Of a DNA stretch of 5,637 nt, positions 1 to 5,635 are shown one piece after another. The notes under the pieces are model-generated. The model did no database searches. It was not told where the DNA came from and saw nothing but the letters and a program-made list of their open reading frames with translations. The stretch's first letter is position 1. Each line of letters opens with the position of its first letter. Position numbers and translations under genes: made by a program. The stretch is from positions 1-5,637 of the forward strand of contig CAJTRS010000035.1 in the NCBI GenBank assembly GCA_910578805.1. The letters are read 5' to 3'. Source of the DNA: an uncultured Muribaculaceae bacterium. GTDB taxonomy: Bacteria > Bacteroidota > Bacteroidia > Bacteroidales > Muribaculaceae.

Positions 1-33
1 CAAAGATACAACTCTCTTTCGGAGTTCGTCAAT
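1..33 (-). promoter_or_regulatory. Putative Bacteroidetes-type promoter firing leftward out of the window
   Basis: Read on the minus strand, bases 8 to 1 spell TATCTTTG, a full match to the Bacteroidetes -7 consensus TAnnTTTG. Bases 33 to 30 spell ATTG, three of four matches to the -33 TTTG box, and the spacer is 21 bases, within the usual range. Transcription would start just outside the window, so a gene divergent from the lipoprotein operon is expected to the left. A small inverted repeat (AACTC at 10-14, GAGTT at 22-26) lies in the spacer and may be chance. The sequence match is direct; promoter activity is inferred. Confidence 0.45.
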
Positions 34-56
34 ACGCTATCGCGGATGGTTGTACG

Positions 57-91
57 TTTATAGAAAACTGTTGCCAATATGAATCTATTTG
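57..91 (+). promoter_or_regulatory. Weak candidate promoter of the lipoprotein operon
   Basis: TCTATTTG at 84-91 matches five of the six fixed positions of the Bacteroidetes -7 box TAnnTTTG. TTTA at 57-60 is a three-of-four match to the -33 box, but the 23-base spacer is at the long end. A start near 98 would leave a leader of about 35 A/T-rich bases before the first gene, with no Shine-Dalgarno sequence, which is normal for this phylum. This is the best candidate in the 132-base leader, but the match is imperfect. Confidence 0.3.
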
Positions 92-132
92 TATAAATTA
101 GTAGTCGATTTATCAACATTTAATATCTCGAA

Positions 133-1230
133 ATGAATTTTAAAACATTACTCATCGGACTGGCCGCAATAGCAATGACGGCCTGTTCGGACGATGAACC
201 TGAAGTGCCTCAGACACCTCCGGAGCAGAAACCACAGCCGGTAGAACCGGTTGAGGTCACAATCAGTATCGACAATCCCACCTATAATATATATGTGGGA
301 GAGATGTACAATATACCGGTTACGGTATCGCCTGAAAACACAGTCCTGACATGGACGTCATCAGACCGCAAAGTAGCTCTGGTGGACCGAAACGGGCAAG
401 TTATGGGTCTGACTACGGGAACAGCCACCATAACCGCCACCCACGGAGAAGTGTCGGCATCATGTATTGTGACTGTGTCAGAGAAAGCGCAAGCGGGCGA
501 TTTCTATTATTCTGATGGTACATGGTCATCAGCTCTTGATCCAGACAAGACACCAATAGGTATTGTGTTCTGGGCGGGTGATCCCACAGCCGACGACGCC
601 GCATTGCGACGTGACCACCCTAATTGCACCAACGGACTGGTGATATCGGCTGTCAACGAATGTGTCCCCTCTGCCTGGCAGGCCAGACATGAAGATTACA
701 ACAGACCAACCGGACCTTGGATAGAACAAAACGCCCCACAATATGAGTCACCGGTATCGGTATGGATGCAGGACACTCGTCGAAACAAAATATGCGGCTA
801 CAACAATACAAAAGCCTTGGAAGCATTCAATGCCGCTGCAGAAAATTCCGGGTGGCCTGTAACAGCAGTGGAGTCGGTAGCCGCCTATCGCAGTGCAAAT
901 CCCGCGCCCGAATCGTCAAGCGACTGGTATCTGCCGTCGGTCAAGGAACTTACCCTTCTGATTAATTCCGATTTCGACGGAGAGGTATTCTACTTCAACA
1001 ACACTAATAAAGATCTTTGCCTTAAAAACAAGGCTTTTATAAACATGCGTCTCAGCATGATTGATAATGCCGAACCTATAGGACGCGATAATTGGGCCTA
1101 TGACTTATGGTCGAGCACAGACTGGGACAACATATCGGCCTATCAGATATCCACTATCGACGGCTCTATCATGGGCAGCAAAAAAGATTATAACCAGAAC
1201 CAGATTGTGCGTTGCATTCTTGCCTTCTAA
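133..1230 (+). CDS. Surface lipoprotein: Big_2 domain plus DUF1566/FISUMP-like C-terminal domain (paralog 1)
   Basis: A 365-residue predicted lipoprotein. Residues 1-18 form a signal peptide (basic Lys4, hydrophobic core, lipobox M-T-A-C with Cys18). The following S-D-D-E fits the Bacteroidetes lipoprotein export signal, so the protein is probably on the outer face of the outer membrane. A Pro/Glu-rich linker (about 22-41) leads to one Big_2 immunoglobulin-like domain (about 42-116, with T-W-T-S-S, the G-T-A-T-I-T-A-T strand and C-I-V-T-V). The C-terminal domain begins G-D-F-Y-Y-S-D-G-T at 122 and contains I-G-I-V-F-W (142-147), G-Y-N-N-T-K-A (222-228), D-W-Y-L-P-S-V-K-E-L (264-273), L-W-S-S (325-328) and the end V-R-C-I-L-A-F. 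The W-Y-L-P-S-x-K-E-L and V-R end resemble DUF1566/FISUMP domains, which have C-type-lectin-like folds. The ATG at 133 is chosen because it gives the signal peptide directly. It is the first gene of a three-paralog operon. The ligand is unknown; adhesion or glycan binding is a guess. Confidence 0.85.
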   Translation: MNFKTLLIGLAAIAMTACSDDEPEVPQTPPEQKPQPVEPVEVTISIDNPTYNIYVGEMYNIPVTVSPENTVLTWTSSDRKVALVDRNGQVMGLTTGTATITATHGEVSASCIVTVSEKAQAGDFYYSDGTWSSALDPDKTPIGIVFWAGDPTADDAALRRDHPNCTNGLVISAVNECVPSAWQARHEDYNRPTGPWIEQNAPQYESPVSVWMQDTRRNKICGYNNTKALEAFNAAAENSGWPVTAVESVAAYRSANPAPESSSDWYLPSVKELTLLINSDFDGEVFYFNNTNKDLCLKNKAFINMRLSMIDNAEPIGRDNWAYDLWSSTDWDNISAYQISTIDGSIMGSKKDYNQNQIVRCILAF

Positions 1231-1256
1231 CAAACATACAATTACATTATCACATC

Positions 1257-2363
1257 ATGAAATTTAATGTCTTATATACTGCTATTACTGCCGCTTTAAT
1301 TACAATAGCAACGTCATGTGACAGCGACAATGACAACAACGATGGCAACAGCACTGTACCAACACCGGTGGCAGTCGAATCGATAACCCTTGACCGGAGT
1401 GACATCACCCTTGTTGTCGGTGAAACAGCTTCTATAACAGTTCATGTGAGCCCTGATGATGCCGAATATGACCAAGTGACATGGAATAGTTCTGATCCTA
1501 AAACAGCATCGGTTGACAACGATGGAACCGTCACGGCATTAGCCGACGGCACAGCGTCAATAACTGCAGAAGCAGGCGGAAAGACCGCTACATGCACCGT
1601 AACCGTAACCGACGTAACCGCTCCGGCCCAGATAGGTGACTACTATTACTCCGACGGCACATGGTCAACCGAACCTGACAAATCAAAGACAATCATAGGC
1701 ATTGTGTTCTGGACAGGAAACCCTACCGCCGATGATGCCGTCTTGGCAAAAGACCACCCCGAATGCACCCACGGGCTGGTAGTGTCACTTGACCAGCAAG
1801 TAAGCGCATGGCAGACAAACTATGAGGCCTATGGAAAAACTGTGAGCGAATGGATACAGGACAATGCACCAGGCTTTAGTCTGCCTATTACCGCAGGCGG
1901 AATCGACGATCCGATACAAAAAATCGTAGGATACAACAACACTAAAGCCATTGAAGCTTTCAACGCCTCTTTTGACAACTCCCAATGGCCTGTTGACGCG
2001 GTAAGTGCGAGTGTGACTTACCGCACCGCCGTAAAGGCTCCGTCTGAAACAAGCGACTGGTATCTGCCCTCCCCCAAAGAGCTATCGCTTCTGTGCTGCG
2101 GAGAACTGACTGGCAACATAGTCATCACCCAACCTGTAATGACCAATGTGAAACTGATAAATGCCCAAATTGAAAAAATAAAAGGTGCCCCCATAAGCAA
2201 AAACAGCTTTTGGTCAAGCAGCGAGGCCTATAATCCACAGCAGCCCCTCAGCAGGTATGCGGCATGGAATTACTACTTTAACGATGACATGAAAATTCCG
2301 CTGTCTTACAGTTTCAAGGACTGGAATGAATACGCACGCGTGCGATTTGTATTAGCATTCTGA
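1257..2363 (+). CDS. Surface lipoprotein: Big_2 domain plus DUF1566/FISUMP-like C-terminal domain (paralog 2)
   Basis: A 368-residue predicted lipoprotein, 26 bases after paralog 1. The reading frame is open back to an ATG at 1212, but the ATG at 1257 is preferred: it starts M-K-F-N and runs straight into a hydrophobic core and lipobox A-T-S-C (Cys21), whereas the longer form would overlap paralog 1 and bury the signal. The Asp/Asn-rich stretch after Cys21 (D-S-D-N-D-N-N-D) is a looser surface-export signal than in the other two. One Big_2 domain spans about 38-118. The C-terminal domain starts G-D-Y-Y-Y-S-D-G-T at 127 and has I-G-I-V-F-W (147-152), G-Y-N-N-T-K-A (225-231), D-W-Y-L-P-S-P-K-E-L (267-276), F-W-S-S-S-E (318-323) and the end V-R-F-V-L-A-F. 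It shares domain order with paralog 1. The exact ligand cannot be told from sequence. Confidence 0.85.
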   Translation: MKFNVLYTAITAALITIATSCDSDNDNNDGNSTVPTPVAVESITLDRSDITLVVGETASITVHVSPDDAEYDQVTWNSSDPKTASVDNDGTVTALADGTASITAEAGGKTATCTVTVTDVTAPAQIGDYYYSDGTWSTEPDKSKTIIGIVFWTGNPTADDAVLAKDHPECTHGLVVSLDQQVSAWQTNYEAYGKTVSEWIQDNAPGFSLPITAGGIDDPIQKIVGYNNTKAIEAFNASFDNSQWPVDAVSASVTYRTAVKAPSETSDWYLPSPKELSLLCCGELTGNIVITQPVMTNVKLINAQIEKIKGAPISKNSFWSSSEAYNPQQPLSRYAAWNYYFNDDMKIPLSYSFKDWNEYARVRFVLAF

Positions 2364-2393
2364 CAAAATTAAATTTTCCAATCAAATAGAATC

Positions 2394-3695
2394 ATGAAAT
2401 CCAGATTTTTACAGACATTAATCATGCTGTTTGCGCTGGCACTGACATCATGCTCAGATGATGACAATGTCAATGAAATAACAGTACAATCAGTGACATT
2501 AGACTCACAAGCGGCCACACTCAATATCGGAGAATCACTACAACTGAATGTTTCCGTATCTCCGTCAGATGCTATAGACAAAACCGTAAAGTGGACATCA
2601 TCGGCCTCCGAGATAGCCATTGTAGATAATTCGGGAAATGTAACGGCACTTTCAGTAGGCACTGCCACCATCACCGCTACAGCCGGTAATGTAAGTGCCC
2701 ACTGTGAAATTACAGTCAACCCCATTTCCGTAACAGGCATCACGATAAATCCCGCTACACTGAAAATGGAAGTAGGACAAACCGTTACGATTCACGCCGA
2801 ACTGACACCCGAAAACCCCACATATCCCACCGTGACTTGGGGTTCAACCGACGAAAACATTGTTACCGTATCAGCAAACGGTGAGGTTACCGCCCATAAT
2901 CCCGGTAAAGCCTATATCACAGCCGAGGCCGATGGCTTATTTGCTGCCCCTCCATGCGAAGTCACTGTAACCGCACCCATCAATGCCTCCATCGGCGACA
3001 TCTATTATTCCGACGGTACCGTATCGACCGAACTTGACGGTACGAAATTACCGATAGGCATAGTGTTCTGGGTAGGAGACCCCACAGAATCCGATCCGAC
3101 ACTCAAACGTGAACACCCCGACTGCACAAACGGACTGGTCATGGCCCTTAATGATGTGACAAACGTGTGCTGGCAACCCAGATTTGTATCCTACGGCTCT
3201 ACAATAAGTTCTTGGGTAGAAGCCAATGCGCCTCAGTACATATCTCTTATCGCCGGACTGGAACAAAGCTCCAATCTCAATAAGATAGTAGGCTACAACA
3301 ACACACAGGCATTAAAGGCATTCAATGGTGCAGAAGACAACAAGGAATGGCCGGTGCTTGCATACACAGCCATTGAGCAATATGCTTCCAAAGTGCCGTC
3401 AGCCGAAACTTCAAGCGGCTGGTATCTGCCCTCAATCAAGGAGTTGGCTCTTATATTCTGCGGAGATTACAACGGCAACATTCTCGATGACTTAGATCCT
3501 GATCTGTTCGAGTCTCTCAACATTGCCATGAAAAAATGCCCGGGCTACACAGCTCTTGACAAATACAATGATTATTTGTCAAGCAGCGAGAAAAACACAG
3601 GCGCCATTTTCGACTATACCTATGGCTATGTTGCGCCGGAAGGATGCGGAAAAGGACTGGGGAACGCAATCGTGCGACCGGTACTGGCATTCTGA
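2394..3695 (+). CDS. Surface lipoprotein: two Big_2 domains plus DUF1566/FISUMP-like C-terminal domain (paralog 3)
   Basis: A 433-residue predicted lipoprotein, the longest and last of the tandem set, 30 bases after paralog 2. The signal peptide (Lys2, Arg4, hydrophobic core) ends in lipobox L-T-S-C with Cys20, followed by S-D-D-D, a good Bacteroidetes surface-export signal. Unlike its neighbours it has two Big_2 domains (about 29-108 and 112-193), which would place the C-terminal head farther from the membrane. That head starts G-D-I-Y-Y-S-D-G-T at 201 and has I-G-I-V-F-W (221-226), G-Y-N-N-T-Q-A (300-306), G-W-Y-L-P-S-I-K-E-L (342-351), L-S-S-S-E (395-399) and the end V-R-P-V-L-A-F. The tryptophan before S-S-S, present in paralogs 1 and 2, is leucine here, and D-G-T-W is D-G-T-V. 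A strong hairpin follows 25 bases after the stop. Function is inferred only as surface binding. Confidence 0.86.
   Translation: MKSRFLQTLIMLFALALTSCSDDDNVNEITVQSVTLDSQAATLNIGESLQLNVSVSPSDAIDKTVKWTSSASEIAIVDNSGNVTALSVGTATITATAGNVSAHCEITVNPISVTGITINPATLKMEVGQTVTIHAELTPENPTYPTVTWGSTDENIVTVSANGEVTAHNPGKAYITAEADGLFAAPPCEVTVTAPINASIGDIYYSDGTVSTELDGTKLPIGIVFWVGDPTESDPTLKREHPDCTNGLVMALNDVTNVCWQPRFVSYGSTISSWVEANAPQYISLIAGLEQSSNLNKIVGYNNTQALKAFNGAEDNKEWPVLAYTAIEQYASKVPSAETSSGWYLPSIKELALIFCGDYNGNILDDLDPDLFESLNIAMKKCPGYTALDKYNDYLSSSEKNTGAIFDYTYGYVAPEGCGKGLGNAIVRPVLAF
2478..2972 (+). repeat. Two consecutive Big_2 domains in paralog 3
   Basis: Residues 29-108 and 112-193 of paralog 3 align as two copies of the same domain: an opening V-T-L-D / I-T-I-N strand, an I-G-E-S / V-G-Q-T turn, a V-S-P / L-T-P element, V-K-W-T-S / V-T-W-G-S, a D-N-S-G-N-V-T-A / S-A-N-G-E-V-T-A turn, and a closing C-E-I-T-V / C-E-V-T-V strand. 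The copies are diverged at DNA level, so this is not a fresh duplication. Paralogs 1 and 2 have only one. Confidence 0.75.
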
Positions 3696-3720
3696 TTATC
3701 CATAATTAAAACCACACTAC

Positions 3721-3760
3721 ACAGGGACCCGACTGCATGTTACTGCAGTCGGGTCCCTGT
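3721..3760. terminator. 17-bp perfect hairpin between convergent genes, probable bidirectional terminator
   Basis: Bases 3721-3737 (ACAGGGACCCGACTGCA) are the exact reverse complement of 3744-3760, leaving a 6-base loop TGTTAC. The stem is long and GC-rich. It lies 25 bases after the stop of paralog 3 and downstream of the converging ClC gene. Flanking T tracts are short: CTTT follows on the plus strand, and on the minus strand TTTT appears only after about nine bases. The structure is certain from sequence; termination in both directions is inferred from position. Confidence 0.75.
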
Positions 3761-3776
3761 CTTTACATGCTAAAAT

Positions 3777-3809
3777 CACAAACGACAATCACATCAGTCA
3801 TCGTTTGTG
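3777..3809 (-). terminator. Hairpin spanning the ClC gene stop codon, possible terminator
   Basis: CACAAACGA (3777-3785) and TCGTTTGTG (3801-3809) are perfect inverted copies, nine base pairs. On the minus-strand transcript two G-U wobbles and one A-U pair can extend the stem inward to twelve pairs around a 9-base loop. The ClC stop codon at 3800-3798 lies in the inner stem. On the minus strand the stem is followed at once by ATTTTAGC, a short T run. It could be the intrinsic terminator of the ClC gene, with the larger hairpin at 3721-3760 as backup, or a 3'-end stabilising structure. Confidence 0.45.
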
Positions 3810-5180
3810 GAATAAGATTGACAGCAGACCGTTTTTCCTGTCGAGATGACGGGCAAAATATCCGTCAAGCGTAAAAAGCCTCACGATGCCGAATGACAAT
3901 GCCGCCACGATCATAACAGGAAAAAAATAACTATAGATATCGAGCATTTCGGTGGTAAGCACAATGGCCATAAGGGGAGCGCGTATTGCACCGGCCATCA
4001 CACCCGCCATGGCATAAATGGCACACTGTCCGGCAGGCAGCTTTATCCCCCAAAGCGCTTCCGATGCTATGGCAAACAAGAGACCGGCCACACACCCGGC
4101 AAAAAGTGCCGGAGCAAAATCGCCGCTCACCCCACCTCCGCTGTTAGTAGCCGACGTGGCAAAACATTTTAGCGCCACCACACACAGACACAATACAGCC
4201 AATGCACCCGTTCCTGACAGATCATTAGCCATTAGCCCATCGCGCGAAAGTGAGGCGAAATCTCCGTTGACCACATGCCCTATCACACCGTAGCCCTCGC
4301 CATAAAGAGCCGGAAACAGAAATACACACACCGACAGGATAGCACCACCGGCCAGATTTACAATCCATGGCGATCTGATCCGCACAAGCAAGCGCTCTAT
4401 CAGTTTCATGACATAACTGTAATAAAGCGAATAGAATCCGCAGAACACCCCAAGTGCCACCATAGCCCAAAACAGACGGGGATCGAAAGCGGTAATATCG
4501 GTTACAGTGACGTCTGTGGAAAATCCACTGAGCGCATAAGCAGTCATACCTGCCGTTATTGTCGATACCAGCAACATCAGAACCTCTATAGTGCCCAACG
4601 GCACCCGAAGCACCTCCAACGTAAATAGCGCTCCACCGAGAGGTGCTTTGAATATGCCGGCAATACCGGCTCCCGCACCGCAGCATATCATCACCTTTAC
4701 TTGCGCGGGAGTAAAACCGAACCATCTCGCGAAATTACCGCCTATGGCAGCTCCCGTACAGGCAATAGGGCCTTCCGAGCCAGCACTACCGCCAAACCCC
4801 AAGGTCACTGTACTTGCAACCATGGGACTTATTATCTGCACAGGACGCATGGCATAATCCTTACGCCTGAGATTACCCATAAGCCTGCGCACTCCATGCG
4901 ACAGATTGTGTCGAAACAGATACCGGCACATCACGCCTGTCAGCACCAATCCAGCTGCCGGAAACAACAGAAGTGGCCAATTAAGCTCCGAAGCGTGCAA
5001 TCCCGAAGTAAGAATATCCGACACCCAAGCCTCCGAAAGCTTAAGCAGATGAGCACATGCACCGCTAAGTCCCCCCACTATTGTGGCCACAATAAACATC
5101 ATGGGCACAACGGCTATGTGTCCCCTCCACCACGATACTATCTTTGCTCCTATGCCGTGAGGGTTATTCTGACCTGCCAT
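3798..5180 (-). CDS. ClC-family chloride channel / anion transporter, no CBS domains
   Basis: A 460-residue membrane protein of about the length of bacterial ClC proteins such as E. coli ClcA (473). These are homodimers in the inner membrane moving Cl- or similar anions, often in exchange for H+. Hydrophobic helices fill the protein from about 24 to 435. Family motifs in order: S-H-G-V (94-97) where E. coli has G-S-G-I-P; G-S-E-G-P (134-138) for G-R-E-G-P, with Glu136 as the external gating glutamate; G-I-F-K-A-P-L-G-G-A-L-F-T-L-E (175-189); G-D-F-A-P (353-357) for the G-x-F-x-P anion-site loop; I-R-A-P-L-M-A-I-V-L-T-T-E (399-411); and Tyr441, likely the anion-coordinating tyrosine. Val190 occupies the internal proton-glutamate position (E203 in E. 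coli) and His95 the central serine position, so whether it is a coupled exchanger is uncertain. No C-terminal CBS pair is present. The ATG at 5180 is the first start of the open frame and leaves a short cytoplasmic N-terminus. Gene is monocistronic by context and convergent with the lipoprotein operon. Confidence 0.93.
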   Translation of the reverse strand: MAGQNNPHGIGAKIVSWWRGHIAVVPMMFIVATIVGGLSGACAHLLKLSEAWVSDILTSGLHASELNWPLLLFPAAGLVLTGVMCRYLFRHNLSHGVRRLMGNLRRKDYAMRPVQIISPMVASTVTLGFGGSAGSEGPIACTGAAIGGNFARWFGFTPAQVKVMICCGAGAGIAGIFKAPLGGALFTLEVLRVPLGTIEVLMLLVSTITAGMTAYALSGFSTDVTVTDITAFDPRLFWAMVALGVFCGFYSLYYSYVMKLIERLLVRIRSPWIVNLAGGAILSVCVFLFPALYGEGYGVIGHVVNGDFASLSRDGLMANDLSGTGALAVLCLCVVALKCFATSATNSGGGVSGDFAPALFAGCVAGLLFAIASEALWGIKLPAGQCAIYAMAGVMAGAIRAPLMAIVLTTEMLDIYSYFFPVMIVAALSFGIVRLFTLDGYFARHLDRKNGLLSILFHKR

Positions 5181-5323
5181 ATTGCGCCTATAAATAAAAA
5201 CCTGTTAAAACCTTAACAACCGGCTATTACTTTAGGTTTAATACAGCGAATCATGTTTTCTTAAATCAATATGCCCGCAAGCAGTCACAGAGAAAAAATA
5301 TACCGTTGTCCGGTTCCATACCC
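5181..5323 (-). other. Intergenic leader of the ClC gene, with a weak terminator-like site for the gene upstream
   Basis: This 143-base gap separates two genes on the same (minus) strand. Near its right end a 4-bp stem (ACCG 5302-5305, CGGT 5311-5314, 5-base loop) followed on the minus strand by a run of six T (5298-5293) could be a weak terminator for the gene ending at 5324. I found no good match to the -33/-7 promoter pair for the ClC gene; TATATTTT at 5302-5295 (minus) is the nearest -7 look-alike but lacks a -33 box. The ClC start has only a weak AGG about eight bases upstream. The dyad at 5203-5218 is listed separately. Confidence 0.4.
5203..5218. promoter_or_regulatory. Perfect 6-4-6 dyad upstream of the ClC gene
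   Basis: TGTTAA (5203-5208), AACC spacer, TTAACA (5213-5218) form a perfect inverted repeat. It sits 22 bases upstream of the ClC start codon, where it could be a repressor operator or overlap the transcript leader. A/T-rich dyads can arise by chance, and I do not recognise a specific regulator for it. Confidence 0.35.
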
Positions 5324-5635
5324 TCACAGACTCGGGTCCACTACCGGAGCCTCGGGATAAAGATCATAGAAATCCGCAGTGCACAATTCCAGATTTTCGG
5401 CGAGTTCCTGCTCCGGCATGAATAAAGTTCTGTGATAATAATGTTCGTCACGATCAGTATCGTAATTAATGTATTCATAACCTTCGGCAGTAATCATAAC
5501 TATCCTCATGTTCTGACCAAACATGCGCTGCATGAATTTTTCGGCCGTAACTTCATCATGCGGATAATCTGACCGTTTCAGTCGGTAGCCTTTGTCGGGA
5601 CAAAGCTCGTATATGCCGTCATCGCCCCAGTACAT
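5324..5635 (-). CDS. Unidentified acidic, tyrosine-rich protein, possibly 5'-partial at the window edge
   Basis: An open frame of 103 residues ending in D-P-S-L and TGA. I do not recognise the family. The product has 22 Asp/Glu against 9 Lys/Arg, 11 tyrosines, no signal peptide and no hydrophobic membrane stretch, so a soluble cytoplasmic protein is likely. It starts M-Y-W-G-D-D-G-I-Y; the middle (about 44-56) alternates as if in beta strands (M-R-I-V-M-I-T-A-E-G-Y-E-Y). The ATG at 5635 is only two bases from the window end and the frame upstream is not closed, so the real start may lie outside. The last five bases on the minus strand read TGATG, which would also fit a start overlapping the stop of an upstream gene. 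Even codon usage and absence of a competing frame support it being real. Confidence 0.6.
   Translation of the reverse strand: MYWGDDGIYELCPDKGYRLKRSDYPHDEVTAEKFMQRMFGQNMRIVMITAEGYEYINYDTDRDEHYYHRTLFMPEQELAENLELCTADFYDLYPEAPVVDPSL

Larger units (their letters stand above)
133..3695 (+). repeat. Tandem array of three paralogous lipoprotein genes
   Basis: The three genes share the same architecture and ordered motifs in the same strand and phase of spacing. In the 29-residue block starting I-G-I-V-F-W (residues 142-170, 147-175 and 221-249), 18 positions are identical in all three by eye. The DNA tggtatctgcc recurs exactly at 925, 2058 and 3420. Elsewhere the sequences are well diverged, so the duplications are old or the genes are under diversifying pressure. 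The region between W-Y-L-P-S and the C-terminal end varies most in sequence and length. Confidence 0.85.

Noticed and set aside
413..741. Short minus-strand frames inside paralog 1
   Set aside because: Mutually overlapping and antisense to conserved domain motifs, with no support as genes.
1212..1256. Upstream in-frame ATG that would add 15 residues to paralog 2
   Set aside because: It overlaps the end of paralog 1 and places a polar stretch before the signal peptide. The ATG at 1257 gives a normal lipoprotein signal like those of the two neighbours.
2369..2743. 124-codon open frame on the minus strand inside the start of paralog 3
   Set aside because: It lies antisense to the signal peptide and first Big_2 domain; its Ser/Val/Thr-rich product mirrors codon bias of the sense gene, and it has no start signal or family resemblance.
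133..3695. Array seen as a recent gene amplification or assembly artefact
   Set aside because: The copies differ widely at DNA level, with distinct lengths and an extra domain in the third, so they are genuine old paralogs.
4225..4725. 166-codon frame on the minus strand within the ClC gene in another frame
   Set aside because: Nested in a clear membrane protein gene with conserved motifs; the alternate product is Arg/Gly/Cys/Trp-rich without domain features.
4701..5216. 171-codon plus-strand frame antisense to the ClC N-terminal half
   Set aside because: The product is His/Lys/Thr/Pro-rich and matches nothing recognisable; it is explained as a shadow of the ClC gene.
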